From an uncultured Alphaproteobacteria bacterium (GTDB lineage Bacteria; Pseudomonadota; Alphaproteobacteria; RF32; CAG-239): a stretch of DNA of 42,093 nt. The position numbers and the translations under genes are program-made. This document shows, piece by piece, positions 7,845 to 16,952 of the stretch; within the stretch, counting starts at the first letter, position 1, and every line of letters starts with the position of its first letter. The stretch covers positions 1-42,093 of the forward strand of contig CAMAJR010000006.1 in the NCBI GenBank assembly GCA_945835885.1, written 5' to 3'. The notes under the pieces are model-generated. The model ran no database searches. It was not told the origin of the DNA and worked only from the letters and a program-made list of their open reading frames with translations.

Positions 7845-8069
7845 ATGGGTGTGCATAATTTGTTCAGTAATGAGGTTTTAGCAGAAATCAGCCCGCAACT
7901 GAAGCAATTACGTCTTGAACGCCAAATCAGCATTGAAGAGTTGCAAAACGCAACTCATCTTAGTCTTAAAGTATTGCGGCGCATAGAAAACGGCAAATGT
8001 CTTCCCTGCAGTTATTATCGCCGCCTGCTTGAATTTTACGGCAAAAAAATGCGAATTGTGATTGAATAA
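7845..8069 (+). CDS. Small XRE-type helix-turn-helix protein
   Basis: A 74-residue protein that is almost entirely a Cro/C1-type helix-turn-helix domain (about residues 18-66, including LKQLRLERQISIEELQ and the recognition helix region LSLKVLRRIENG). The ATG at 7845 has AAGGAGTTTATAAA before it; upstream in-frame starts lie inside RNA A and its terminator and were rejected. It probably binds DNA as a dimer, as do phage repressors and antitoxins, but no toxin or phage gene adjoins it. It is convergent with uvrA, 6 bp apart. The last 19 codons of a paralogue survive at 12335, behind a second copy of the RNA. Confidence 0.8.
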   Translation: MGVHNLFSNEVLAEISPQLKQLRLERQISIEELQNATHLSLKVLRRIENGKCLPCSYYRRLLEFYGKKMRIVIE

Positions 8070-8075
8070 AGCCGT

Positions 8076-10895
8076 TTATTTCAGTTTGCCTTTCAGATAT
8101 TTTCCGGTCCAGCTTTTTTTGTTTTTCGTCACTTCTTCCGGTGTGCCTTGCGCCACGATTGTGCCGCCGCCCTCGCCGCCTTCCGGCCCGACGTCGACAA
8201 TATAATCCGCCATTTTGATTACATCGAGATTATGCTCAATCACCACCACGGTATTACCCTGCTCCACCAACATTTCCAACACATCAAGCAAATGCTGAAT
8301 GTCCTCAAAATGCAGACCGGTTGTCGGCTCGTCTAAAATATACAGCGTCTTGCCGGTGGCTTTTTTGCTCAGCTCTTTAGAAAGTTTAATGCGTTGCGCC
8401 TCACCGCCGGAAAGCGTCGGCGCCGGCTGTCCGAGTTTGACATAGCCCAAGCCGACACGGCGCAACAAATCCAACCGCCGTTTAATCGCCGGAATATTCT
8501 CAAAAAACTTATACGCATCGTCAATCGTCATATCCAAAACATCGGCAATCGACTTATCCTTAAACTTTACTTCCAACGTTTCGCGGTTATAGCGCGTGCC
8601 GTGACAAGCATCGCACGGAACATACACGTCCGGAAGAAAATTCATCTCGATTTTCATCACACCGTCGCCCTTGCACGCCTCACAGCGTCCGCCGGCAACA
8701 TTAAACGAAAAATACCCCGAAGTATAGCCGCGCGCTTTGGCTTCCGGCAATTCGGCAAACCAGTCTCGGATATTTGTGAAAACACCGGTGTAGGTTGCCG
8801 GATTAGAGCGCGGCGTGCGCCCGATAGGCGATTGGTCAATATCAATCACTTTATCAATGTTTTCCAAACCGATAAGTTTGTCATAAGGTCCGGGCGGCAC
8901 ACGGCTGCCGTTCATTTCTTTATCCACCGCCTTGAACAGCGTTTCTAAAATCAGTGAAGATTTGCCGCTACCGGAAATACCCGTCACGCAAGTAAAAGTG
9001 CCGAGCGGAATTTTCAAATCGACATTTTTCAAATTATTGGTGCGTGCGCCTTTGAGCTCCAAAAACTTGCCGTTACCTTTGCGGCGAATCGGCGGCAATG
9101 CGATTTCTTTTTCACCGTTTAAATATTTTGCAGTCAAGCTGTTCGGGTTCCGGAGCACTTCTTCAACCGTTCCGACGGCGGTAACTTCTCCGCCTTTGGA
9201 ACCGGCAAGCGGCCCCATATCCACCAAATAATCAGCCGCACGCATCGCGTCTTCATCGTGTTCGACCACAATTACGGTATTGCCGATGTCGCGCAGACGA
9301 CGCAAGCTATCGAGAAGTTTATCGTTATCGCGCTGATGCAAACCGATGGACGGTTCGTCCAAAACATACATCACGCCGGTCAAACCGGTGCCGATTTGCG
9401 ATGCCAAGCGAATCCGCTGCGCCTCACCGCCGGAAAGCGTCCCCGACTGCCGCGACAAAGTCAGATAATCAAGCCCGACATTATTCAAAAAACTCAATCT
9501 CTCGCGGATTTCCTTAACAATTTTGCGGGCAATTTCTTGCTTTTGCGGGGTTAGTGTTGCTTCAACATTATCAAACCAAGCAAGTGCCTGCTTAATCGAC
9601 ATATTGCTGGCATCAATAATATCCAAGCCGGCGATTTTAACCGCCAATGCTTCTTGTTTGAGCCGCTTGCCGTGACACACTTCACACGGTGCGGCCGATT
9701 GATAGTGCGAAAGTTCATCACGCACGGCAGCCGAATCAGTTTCGACGAATCGGCGTTCCATATTCGGAATCACGCCTTCAAACGGTTTATCCGACACCCA
9801 TTTTGAAAAAACCATCGGCACACAGCGGTTGCCCGAACCGTAGAGAATCGTTTCCTGTGCGTATGCCGGCAAGTCCTTCCACGGCGTTTTGTTGGATATG
9901 TCAAGATATTCACACAGCGAATTGAGCGTTTGCCGATAAAAAATCGAGTGGCTGCTGACCGACCACGGCGCAATCGCCCCGTTTGCCAAGCTCAGATTTT
10001 CATTCGGCACAACCAATTCGGGGTCCATATATAAACTCGCGCCCAGACCGCCGCAATGCGGACACGCACCCTGCGGATTGTTAAACGAAAACAAGCGCGG
10101 CTCAATTTCTTCTATGGTAAAACCCGATACCGGACAAGCAAATTTAGAAGAAAATGTGGTGCGCGATTTATCGCCCGCATTCTCAACATATAACAAACCA
10201 TCACTCAATTTGAGCGCCGTTTCAACCGACTGTGCCACACGCGTCTGAATCCCCTCTTTGACGACAATACGGTCAACCACCACCTCAATATTATGCTTAT
10301 TATTTTTATTTAAATTCGGCAAATCTTCAATGTTATAAATTTCGCCGTCAATCTCAAGCCGTTGAAAGCCCTTTTTCTGCAATTCGGCAAATTCTTTTTT
10401 GAACTCGCCTTTTTTGCCGCGGGCAATCGGAGAAAGTAAAATCAGCTTTGTGCCTTGCGGATACTCTAAGATTTTATCAACCATTTGCGTTGTTGACTGT
10501 GCTTCAATCGGCAAACCCGTCGCCGGCGAATACGGGGTGCCGGCACGCGCCCACAACAAACGCATATAATCATAAATTTCGGTAATGGTACCAACTGTCG
10601 AGCGCGGATTGTGCGACACCGTTTTTTGTTCAATCGAAATGGCCGGAGACAAGCCCTCTATCGAATCAACATCGGGCTTGTTCATCAAATCGAGAAACTG
10701 CCGCGCATACACCGACAAACTTTCCACATAACGACGTTGCCCTTCGGCATAAATCGTATCAAACGCCAAGGAAGACTTGCCCGAACCGGATAAGCCCGTA
10801 ATGACCGTCAATTTATTCTTCGGAATATTGACATTTATATTTTTTAAATTGTGTTGGCGTGCGCCCTTAATTTCGATATATTTACTCTCTGCCAT
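8076..10895 (-). CDS. uvrA: UvrA, excinuclease ABC subunit A
   Basis: A 939-residue DNA-damage sensor of nucleotide excision repair, which loads UvrB on lesions. It shows the first Walker A GLSGSGKS at 34-41, the zinc cysteines CPHC and CEVCHG, and the signature LSGGEAQR near 485. The second module has GISGSGKS near 637, the zinc motif CEACKGDG...CDACHG and a second LSGGEAQR near 826. Length and motifs are complete. The ATG at 10895 has GGAGAA upstream; the longer frame to 10943 adds 16 residues with no family match. It is transcribed alone, divergent from the binding-protein gene. Confidence 0.97.
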   Translation of the reverse strand: MAESKYIEIKGARQHNLKNINVNIPKNKLTVITGLSGSGKSSLAFDTIYAEGQRRYVESLSVYARQFLDLMNKPDVDSIEGLSPAISIEQKTVSHNPRSTVGTITEIYDYMRLLWARAGTPYSPATGLPIEAQSTTQMVDKILEYPQGTKLILLSPIARGKKGEFKKEFAELQKKGFQRLEIDGEIYNIEDLPNLNKNNKHNIEVVVDRIVVKEGIQTRVAQSVETALKLSDGLLYVENAGDKSRTTFSSKFACPVSGFTIEEIEPRLFSFNNPQGACPHCGGLGASLYMDPELVVPNENLSLANGAIAPWSVSSHSIFYRQTLNSLCEYLDISNKTPWKDLPAYAQETILYGSGNRCVPMVFSKWVSDKPFEGVIPNMERRFVETDSAAVRDELSHYQSAAPCEVCHGKRLKQEALAVKIAGLDIIDASNMSIKQALAWFDNVEATLTPQKQEIARKIVKEIRERLSFLNNVGLDYLTLSRQSGTLSGGEAQRIRLASQIGTGLTGVMYVLDEPSIGLHQRDNDKLLDSLRRLRDIGNTVIVVEHDEDAMRAADYLVDMGPLAGSKGGEVTAVGTVEEVLRNPNSLTAKYLNGEKEIALPPIRRKGNGKFLELKGARTNNLKNVDLKIPLGTFTCVTGISGSGKSSLILETLFKAVDKEMNGSRVPPGPYDKLIGLENIDKVIDIDQSPIGRTPRSNPATYTGVFTNIRDWFAELPEAKARGYTSGYFSFNVAGGRCEACKGDGVMKIEMNFLPDVYVPCDACHGTRYNRETLEVKFKDKSIADVLDMTIDDAYKFFENIPAIKRRLDLLRRVGLGYVKLGQPAPTLSGGEAQRIKLSKELSKKATGKTLYILDEPTTGLHFEDIQHLLDVLEMLVEQGNTVVVIEHNLDVIKMADYIVDVGPEGGEGGGTIVAQGTPEEVTKNKKSWTGKYLKGKLK

Positions 10896-11018
10896 TTTGT
10901 TCTCCGTTGCATTTGATATATACCAAGCGAACACTTTTCGCAACTGTTTAATAAATTATTGCAAATATATTTTTTTTCAGCTATGTTCAATATTGTGTTA
11001 ATATCAATTTGTGCGATT

Positions 11019-12128
11019 ATGCGGTATTTTTTTAAGTATATAGTCTTAATGACGCTTTTATTTTACGCAATTCCGGCTTCTGCCAAAATTACGGTCGCAC
11101 TTATTATGCCGATGGCAGAAGATTATCGGGAACAAGGAGCTGAGCTGACAAGAGGTGTTGAACGCGCCCTTGAAGAAATAAATCACAACGGCGGTATCTT
11201 AAATAACAAAATATCGCTCTTAAAAATAGATGACCAATGCAACAGCAGCATCGCCGTTTCTACCGCACAAATGCTGAGTATTCAAAAAAACAAAGTATCG
11301 CTTGTTATCGGACCGTATTGTGCCAATGCGTTTGAACAGATTGCGAGCATTTATGCCGATGCGCGAATCTTTCAGATTATTCCGACAACTGTTGACTATT
11401 CTCAGGCCAAAATCATTAAAAAGGGTTTGGTCAAAATGCTCGGCTATACCAATCAGGAAGCAAAAGACTTTTTTGCCTTTTATAATACGCATTTTGCCGG
11501 TGACCGTGTCGCTGTCGTGCATAACGTTAACAACGGTGAAAGCGTTTCTGAAGCAAAGGCCATTACCGATGAATTTCAAAAACACGGTAAATCCGCCATT
11601 ATCCAATCTTTTAACTATCAAGAAACGGATAAAGATTATATAGCTCTGTCCGAAAAAATTATTGAAAGCGGAGCAAAAGTAGCTTTTTTACTCGGTTCGT
11701 CGGCAAATATTCGCAAAATGGCTTATGCTCTGCGGCGCGAACAGCCGGATTTTGTGATTTTTACCAATAGGTATAAGGCGGGCGACAAGTATTTTGATAC
11801 ACTCGAAGATTATGCCGACGGCACATATTTTATGGAGTTGAAAGGCACGATTGACGACCCTGAATTTGCCGAAACATTGGTTAAACTCCGGCTTAGCGGA
11901 TTTGAGGCGGAGGGCTTAGCACTTTATGGCTATTCGGCACTCAAATTGTGGCAAAGTTTGGTATTAAAAGCAAAATCATTTGACTATAACAAACTTTCAT
12001 CAGTTGCCAATAACAAAGCAATCCACACCGAACTCGGTTACAAAATGTTTCATAACGGTGCGCCCAAAACAAACGAAAGCTATGCAATTTATCGCTATGA
12101 AAACGGCGATTTCGTCAAAGTTTATTAA
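11019..12128 (+). CDS. Periplasmic ligand-binding protein, LivJ-like (type I fold), orphan
   Basis: 369 residues. A signal peptide (about 1-23, cleavage after ASA) is followed by KITVALIMPMAEDY and a fold typical of branched-chain amino acid/amide-binding proteins (ANF_receptor/Peripla_BP_6), including EINHNGGILNNK and SLVIGPYCA. Such proteins deliver amino acids or amides to ABC permeases or feed sensor domains. No LivHMGF genes adjoin it, so the partner is elsewhere. The start is uncertain: ATG 11019 gives the cleanest signal peptide but lacks a clear ribosome binding site; upstream ATGs exist at 10983 and 10959. Confidence 0.75.
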   Translation: MRYFFKYIVLMTLLFYAIPASAKITVALIMPMAEDYREQGAELTRGVERALEEINHNGGILNNKISLLKIDDQCNSSIAVSTAQMLSIQKNKVSLVIGPYCANAFEQIASIYADARIFQIIPTTVDYSQAKIIKKGLVKMLGYTNQEAKDFFAFYNTHFAGDRVAVVHNVNNGESVSEAKAITDEFQKHGKSAIIQSFNYQETDKDYIALSEKIIESGAKVAFLLGSSANIRKMAYALRREQPDFVIFTNRYKAGDKYFDTLEDYADGTYFMELKGTIDDPEFAETLVKLRLSGFEAEGLALYGYSALKLWQSLVLKAKSFDYNKLSSVANNKAIHTELGYKMFHNGAPKTNESYAIYRYENGDFVKVY

Positions 12129-12135
12129 AAATCAC

Positions 12136-12163
12136 TTGCATTTTACGACATTTTTTTTATTAT
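12136..12163 (+). promoter_or_regulatory. Putative promoter of structured RNA B
   Basis: TTGCAT (12136-12141) and TATTAT (12158-12163), spaced 16 bp, end about 10 bases before the GGCAAGAG that begins RNA B. They lie just after the stop codon of the binding-protein gene. Confidence 0.4.
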
Positions 12164-12172
12164 GCTTTTGTC

Positions 12173-12320
12173 GGCAAGAGGTTGTCGGCGGAGTGTCACA
12201 ACTCCTCAAATAGAAAAGAACTCCTCAATGGTGGGAGCCGGTGGAATATATTGAATACACCGGACTGTCTATTTGCAGTTGTGAACTCCCGACCGCTTTT
12301 TGAGTGGTCGTTTTTGTTTT
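12173..12320 (+). ncRNA. Structured RNA B, close copy of RNA A
   Basis: Same fold as RNA A with different bases. P1 is GGAGT (12190-12194), bulged G, TCACAAC (12196-12202) with GTTGTGA (12278-12284) and ACTCC (12285-12289). P2 is CAAATAGA (12207-12214) with TCTATTTG (12268-12275). The hairpin CCGGTG/CACCGG is at 12238-12243 with 12258-12263. A terminator follows. The gene once downstream is reduced to a remnant, yet all helices are intact. The RNA therefore appears to be kept for its own sake or was orphaned recently. Confidence 0.75.
12291..12320 (+). terminator. Intrinsic terminator closing RNA B
   Basis: GACCGCT (12291-12297) pairs with AGTGGTC (12303-12309) with one G-T wobble, followed by GTTTTTGTTTT. 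Confidence 0.8.
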
Positions 12321-12326
12321 AACAAA

Positions 12327-12394
12327 GGCAAATTAATGCTTTCCGTCGTCTGACCGAATTTTACGGCAAGAAAATGCGAATCATATTTGAATAA
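12327..12394 (+). pseudogene. Remnant of a second small HTH gene
   Basis: In the frame ending at TAA 12392-12394 the sequence encodes FRRLTEFYGKKMRIIFE, matching the end of the HTH protein at 7845 (YRRLLEFYGKKMRIVIE). The ribosome binding site, start codon and whole helix-turn-helix are missing: the sequence jumps from the post-terminator AACAAA to GGCAAA, which is near the end of the intact gene. This looks like an internal deletion, possibly between short CAAA-type repeats. Confidence 0.8.
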
Positions 12395-12460
12395 ATGTGC
12401 TGCGTAACCAACAAAAGAGAAAACCGCCGAAAAATCCGGTGATTTCTGTTAACGGCTAAC

Positions 12461-12488
12461 AAAAAAACGCCGCTTAAACGAAGCGGCG
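12461..12488 (-). terminator. Intrinsic terminator of rplQ
   Basis: Read on the minus strand, CGCCGCTT (12488-12481) and AAGCGGCG (12475-12468) form an 8-bp GC-rich stem followed by seven T, 22 bp past the rplQ stop codon. Confidence 0.9.
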
Positions 12489-12510
12489 CTTTAATTTTCT
12501 CTTCAGAAAA

Positions 12511-12969
12511 CTATTTGTTTTCCGTTGTTTCGCTCTCGGCTTTTTCGGCTTCGGCAGCGGCAGCTTTTTCAGCAGCAACGCGAGCCAAATCTTTCGCGCC
12601 TTTTGCATTAACGTCGCGGTCAACCAATTCAATGATTGCCATCGGCGCACAGTCACCGTAACGGAAACCGGATTTCAACACGCGGGTGTAACCGCCGTTG
12701 CGTTCCTTATAACGTTCGGCCAAAGTCGAGAAAAGTTTGGAAACAACTTCATTGTTGCGCAAGAAACCTGCAGCCAAACGACGACTGTTTAAATCGCCCT
12801 TTTTCGCATAAGTAATCATTTTGTCGGCAAAAGTTCTGAGTTCTTTCGCGCGGGTCAAAGTAATCGTAATTTGTTCGTGTGTCAACAATGCACCGGTCAA
12901 ATTGGAGAACAAAGCTCTTCTTTGGCTTTTCGGCATACTGAATTTTTTATGTGCGTCACCGTGTCTCAT
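12511..12969 (-). CDS. rplQ: Ribosomal protein L17
   Basis: A 152-residue large-subunit protein lining the peptide-exit region. The N-terminus [20 protein letters not shown] and the segments [17 protein letters not shown] and [27 protein letters not shown] are diagnostic. After about residue 120 it carries an alanine/glutamate-rich tail ([20 protein letters not shown]) longer than the E. coli protein's. AAGGAAA precedes the ATG. In most bacteria it follows rpoA at the end of the alpha operon; here neither rpoA nor other ribosomal genes are adjacent, and it has its own terminator. Confidence 0.97.
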   Translation of the reverse strand: MRHGDAHKKFSMPKSQRRALFSNLTGALLTHEQITITLTRAKELRTFADKMITYAKKGDLNSRRLAAGFLRNNEVVSKLFSTLAERYKERNGGYTRVLKSGFRYGDCAPMAIIELVDRDVNAKGAKDLARVAAEKAAAAEAEKAESETTENK

Positions 12970-13133
12970 GGTGTTTTCCTTTCTTTTTCTCTATGCTTTG
13001 CGTGACAAAGCGGATTGATGCAGTGCTTTTACTACGGTTGCCTTGCGGCTCATACATAAAAGCGATTTGTTTTTCGAGAGACTCTCTAACATATAATTTT
13101 TTGAATTGCAAGCAGAATCTTTAAAATTCGGCA

Positions 13134-13157
13134 ACAAAAAAGCCCGCCAAAGCGGGC
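13134..13157 (-). terminator. Intrinsic terminator after the small unknown gene
   Basis: On the minus strand GCCCGC (13157-13152) pairs with GCGGGC (13147-13142), followed by a T-rich run. It isolates rplQ from the gene upstream. Confidence 0.85.
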
Positions 13158-13183
13158 AATTTGCAAAACTTTTGTGTTATTCT

Positions 13184-13522
13184 TTAACGTCCGTTTGCTA
13201 CATTTTTGCGGGTAACCGCTTGTGCTAACGGTTCCATCTTGACAATTTTTGCCTTGCTTGCGGCTGACAATTCTACAAAGTTCGTCGGCTTGTTTACCTC
13301 AAGCGCATCATTAAACCCTCTGTCTATTGCCTGCATAAACGCCTTAGATTGCGAAGCAACATTTTCCGCATAATTTTGCATCGGGCTTAATTCTCGGTCA
13401 AAAATATTGTTAAGCACTTTTTTATCTGCACCGGAATATTTGTGGACAGATTCTGAACTGTCCAACGCAATCACTTTGGCTCCGCCGCTTGCAAACTCTT
13501 GCGCTAATTTATTATCAGTCAT
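13184..13522 (-). CDS. Small protein of unknown function
   Basis: A 112-residue soluble-looking protein with no signal peptide, membrane segment or motif that I recognise. It is polar and alanine-rich with likely helical stretches (for example MQNYAENVASQSKAFMQAIDRGFND) and a basic C-terminus. The ATG at 13522 has AAGGAAT upstream; the longer frame to 13588 adds a very basic stretch over the promoter leader and was rejected. It has a good sigma70 promoter and its own terminator, so it is very likely a real monocistronic gene. Confidence 0.75.
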   Translation of the reverse strand: MTDNKLAQEFASGGAKVIALDSSESVHKYSGADKKVLNNIFDRELSPMQNYAENVASQSKAFMQAIDRGFNDALEVNKPTNFVELSAASKAKIVKMEPLAQAVTRKNVANGR

Positions 13523-13578
13523 CTTTTTATTCCTTTTTTTTAATCGCCGCTTCCGACGAATTTTCCATCTTTTGTCTA

Positions 13579-13607
13579 AGCATAACACGCATATTATTTT
13601 TTGTCAA
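13579..13607 (-). promoter_or_regulatory. Strong sigma70 promoter for the small unknown gene
   Basis: On the minus strand a consensus TTGACA (13607-13602) and TATGCT (13584-13579) are spaced 17 bp, about 57 bp upstream of the chosen start. Confidence 0.75.
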
Positions 13608-13707
13608 GCATTTTTTGCAAAAATTATAAATATTTGTGATAAAAAGTAACCATTTTGTTACGAACATTGATTAAAATGACATAAAATATGGAGGAAAGGG
13701 ACGAAAT

Positions 13708-15282
13708 ATGTCGTTATTTAAATCAATAGCAACGTTCGGCGGTCTCACGTTAGTGAGTCGTGTGACCGGTTTTGTGCGAGATATGGTGTTGGCGTATTTT
13801 ATGGGTGCAAGCGCGTTGGCCGATGCTTTTGTTGTGGCTTTTAAATTGCCAAATCTGTTTCGCAGTTTGTTTGCCGAAGGCGCGCTCACCAGCGCGTTTG
13901 TGCCGTTATTTTCACAAAAATTGGTCAGTGAAGGTAAAAAGCGTTCAATTTTCTTTGCGGCGCAAGCGATGATGATGTTGGCCGTTATCGTCGGCTTGTT
14001 GGTAGTGCTGTTTGAGCTGTTTATGCCGTATATTGTTGCGGTTTTGGCACCGGGATTTCATAACGACGCCGGTAAAATCGAATTAGCGACGGAATTGTGC
14101 CGGATAACCTTTCCGTTTTTGTTATTGATTTCGATTGTATCGTTTCAGGGAGGCATCTTAAACTCATTTGAAAAGTTTGCCGCGCCGGCCGCCGCACCGA
14201 TTATTTTGAACTTAACAATGATTCTGTCGGCCTTTGTGTTTGTGCCGTTTATGCCGACGGCAGCGCATGGATTTGCGCTCGGCATTACGATTGCCGGTGT
14301 TTTGGAAATGCTGTGGTTACATATCTTTCTACGGCGTGCCGGTGTTACGTTGCACCCGTATATTCATTTGATTAAAATTATGCACAATCCGGAAATTAAG
14401 ACGCTGTTTAAGCGCATTGCGCCGGGTGTGGTCGGGGCCGGCATTTATCAAATCAATATGGCCGTTGATACGATTTTAGTTTCACTTGCCGGTGCGGGGG
14501 CAATTTCGTGGCTTTATTATGCGAATCGATTGCAACAGTTGCCGCTCGGTGTGGTCGGCGCGGCAATCAGCGTTGCTTTGTTGCCGATTTTATCAAAATA
14601 CCTCAAAGCCGGAGATATTGACAATGCGCGCACCACACAGGATAAGGCCGTTGAATACGGTTTATTGCTGTCATTACCGGCAGCGGTGTTGCTTATCATC
14701 TTAGCCGAGCCGATTGTGACGTTTTTGTTCAGACACGGGCGATTTTCTGCCGTTGACGCAACACAAACCGCACACGCGGTAGTTGCCTACTCGGTCGGAT
14801 TGCCGTGCTATGTTATGACAAAAGCCCTGATGCCTAATTTTTTTGCCCGCGGCGATACGATAACGCCGGTCAAATACAGCTTTTGGGTATTTGTAACAAA
14901 TTTAATTTTCAATATTCTTTTGATGCGTTTTTTCGGTCACGTCGGAATCGCCTTGGCAACAACAATCGCGGCGTTTGTGTCGCTCGGACAATATATTGCC
15001 GGCTTGCAAAAACGCGGATATTGGCGATTTAAGAAACCGCTGTTGATAAAAATGCTGAAAATTACCACAGCTTCTTTGATTATGGGAATCGGCGCCGGCA
15101 ATGTGTTAAAAGTGGCGCAACACTGCTTTCCGGATTATTTATCTGATATTTTTTACACCTTTTGCATTTTAGCCGCAACAGGTATCTTTGCTCTTGCAAT
15201 TTTTCTGATTATGGCTAAAATATTACATATTATTGATTTTGGGGACATTGTTAACACAATGAGAAAAAAGTATGGCAAATAA
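13708..15282 (+). CDS. murJ: MurJ, lipid II flippase (MviN family)
   Basis: A 524-residue polytopic membrane protein with about 14 hydrophobic helices. It moves lipid II across the inner membrane for peptidoglycan synthesis. The N-terminus (TFGGLTLVSRVTGFVRDMVL) and the segment NLFRSLFAEGALTSAFVPLF are MurJ hallmarks. GGAGGAAAGG precedes the ATG. It overlaps the next gene by 11 bp and leads a plus-strand run of five genes. Confidence 0.96.
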   Translation: MSLFKSIATFGGLTLVSRVTGFVRDMVLAYFMGASALADAFVVAFKLPNLFRSLFAEGALTSAFVPLFSQKLVSEGKKRSIFFAAQAMMMLAVIVGLLVVLFELFMPYIVAVLAPGFHNDAGKIELATELCRITFPFLLLISIVSFQGGILNSFEKFAAPAAAPIILNLTMILSAFVFVPFMPTAAHGFALGITIAGVLEMLWLHIFLRRAGVTLHPYIHLIKIMHNPEIKTLFKRIAPGVVGAGIYQINMAVDTILVSLAGAGAISWLYYANRLQQLPLGVVGAAISVALLPILSKYLKAGDIDNARTTQDKAVEYGLLLSLPAAVLLIILAEPIVTFLFRHGRFSAVDATQTAHAVVAYSVGLPCYVMTKALMPNFFARGDTITPVKYSFWVFVTNLIFNILLMRFFGHVGIALATTIAAFVSLGQYIAGLQKRGYWRFKKPLLIKMLKITTASLIMGIGAGNVLKVAQHCFPDYLSDIFYTFCILAATGIFALAIFLIMAKILHIIDFGDIVNTMRKKYGK

Positions 15283-16441
15283 GCGGCAGAATAAAAAATC
15301 GACCGAAACAGAGAAAACTGCGTCGTTTATCTTGCTTTGGCAAAAAACACGCGATTTTACTATTCAAAAAAAGAATACCCTTTTAGCATATCCGTGGCGC
15401 AAACAAGCTCAAAATCTATATCAGAAACTACGCAAAACAGATTATAAACTGTTGAGCAGGCAGTATTGGACACGCCTTAAAAAGTTCAAATTCAAGAAAA
15501 CGAAAATTTACAAAACACTGCGTAAACTGACACGCAAATTGACCGATTTGCCGAAAACATTACTTATCGGCGTTCCGACTTTTGTTGTTTGTTATTATAT
15601 TATCGGTTGCCTTATGGCAGAAAATATCGATGTGCAGACTGAATACAAACCGCAAGGCAAACATATTCCGATGTTAGAAACACCTGAAACGATGTCTTTT
15701 TTGCTTAAGCGCGAAGTAGATGATAAGATGTGGACACCGAATCTGCCGCCTGTTTTTCCGGCGTATTTGTTGGATAATATGCCGAATTTTCAAATCGGAG
15801 TCATTTATGCCCTTAGGGATATTACGGCTGTTATGCGCGGTTTTAATCAAAACACCGATGCACAAAGACAAGATATTAAAAAAGCCGCCGAATTTTTGTC
15901 GTATGCACCGACAATATGGCTGATGACGAAAAAAGACGGTTTAGGTTTGGTGCCGTCCTCAAATGCGCAATATCGCAAAGCAGCGGCAGAATTGCATAAA
16001 TTCGGCAAAGACGGTGTATATTACGCCAAAACGGAAGACTTGAAAAACTTATTGAATAAAATATGCAAAGGTTTGCAAAAGTTGGCGCAAAAAAACGAAA
16101 ATCATCAATTAGAGCACGATACCGATTGGTTTGACACAAAATCTGATGATTTGTTTTATCACGCTAAAGGTTATGCTTTTGCGTTATGGCAAACCACCAA
16201 AACTTTGGGTAGCGATTTTCGTGAAATAATCTTAGCGGCAAACGCTTATACCGAATGGACATATTTAGTAAATTCACTCAAAAAAGCCGCCGAACTTAAT
16301 CCGCGTTTTATCCGTAATGCACCGCCGCAAAGCGCAACAGCACCTAACCATTTGATTATACAAAATTATTACCTGTTGCGTGCTGTCTCTTCGGCAGAAA
16401 AAATCAATAACAAATTAACAGAAGGCACCTATGCAGATTAA
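15272..16441 (+). CDS. DUF2333 family membrane-anchored protein
   Basis: 389 residues: a basic N-terminal cytoplasmic region, one membrane segment at about 94-115 (LPKTLLIGVPTFVVCYYIIG), then a large periplasmic domain matching the DUF2333 proteins of proteobacteria (for example WTPNLPPVFPAYLLDNMPNFQ and the ALRDITAVMRGF region). The function is unknown. Overlap with murJ (11 bp) and with the next gene (11 bp) suggests translational coupling. An envelope role is a guess from the neighbour. Confidence 0.75.
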   Translation: MANKRQNKKSTETEKTASFILLWQKTRDFTIQKKNTLLAYPWRKQAQNLYQKLRKTDYKLLSRQYWTRLKKFKFKKTKIYKTLRKLTRKLTDLPKTLLIGVPTFVVCYYIIGCLMAENIDVQTEYKPQGKHIPMLETPETMSFLLKREVDDKMWTPNLPPVFPAYLLDNMPNFQIGVIYALRDITAVMRGFNQNTDAQRQDIKKAAEFLSYAPTIWLMTKKDGLGLVPSSNAQYRKAAAELHKFGKDGVYYAKTEDLKNLLNKICKGLQKLAQKNENHQLEHDTDWFDTKSDDLFYHAKGYAFALWQTTKTLGSDFREIILAANAYTEWTYLVNSLKKAAELNPRFIRNAPPQSATAPNHLIIQNYYLLRAVSSAEKINNKLTEGTYAD

Positions 16442-16952
16442 ATTTGAAAATTTTGAACCAAAACAAATTATGAATTTTTACCTGCCGCAAAATATTGCAC
16501 CGGCCGGCACATTATTTGTGCAAAATCTTTTGCAAAAACAAGACACGTTAGCGAATCGGATTATAGATATTGACGGAGTTGAGCGTTGTATGATAGCGCC
16601 GGAAGTTATCTCGGTGCGCTATGAGCCGGCAGAATTTGAGAACGCCAAAGCGTTGGTATTGGCGGAAATTGATGATTTTTTGAGCGAAAACCGTTTTTTT
16701 GCGGTTCCGGACGGCAACGCTTCTGCACAAGAACAAGCCGAATCGGTGGCAGACGCTTTCATACGTCCGACGCTTAACCGTGATGGCGGAGATATAGAAA
16801 TTTACTCGATTAACGATGGTGTTTTGGAACTGTCGTTCACCGGTCATTGCGCCGGTTGCCCGTATGCACAAAATACCTTACAAAATGTTATTGTGCGGAC
16901 ATTTCAAAAATATATGCCGCAAATTCGTGAAGTCAGATTGAAAGGAGCTTAA
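16431..16952 (+). CDS. NifU/Nfu-type iron-sulfur scaffold protein
   Basis: 173 residues: an Nfu N-terminal domain (about 1-85) followed by a NifU C-terminal domain with the cluster-binding pair C140 and C143 (CAGC). This layout matches alphaproteobacterial and mitochondrial NFU1 proteins, which carry 4Fe-4S clusters to targets such as lipoyl synthase. The characteristic RPTLNRDGGDIE sits at 112-123. The stop codon abuts the next ATG. Confidence 0.92.
   Translation: MQIKFENFEPKQIMNFYLPQNIAPAGTLFVQNLLQKQDTLANRIIDIDGVERCMIAPEVISVRYEPAEFENAKALVLAEIDDFLSENRFFAVPDGNASAQEQAESVADAFIRPTLNRDGGDIEIYSINDGVLELSFTGHCAGCPYAQNTLQNVIVRTFQKYMPQIREVRLKGA

Noticed and set aside
7581..7856. Minus-strand ORFs of about 60-90 codons over RNA A
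   Set aside because: They run through the RNA helices and terminator, have no ribosome binding site and no protein-like composition; the covariation explains the sequence better.
7670..8069. Type III toxin-antitoxin system (RNA, terminator, small protein)
   Set aside because: The layout is similar, but the RNA has no tandem repeats and the protein is a DNA-binding HTH rather than a ToxN-type nuclease.
8394..8948. Plus-strand 184-codon ORF
   Set aside because: Antisense to the well-supported uvrA; no start signals.
13647..13662. Inverted repeat GTAAC...GTTAC before murJ as an operator
   Set aside because: Only 5-bp arms in an AT-rich promoter region; not distinguishable from chance.
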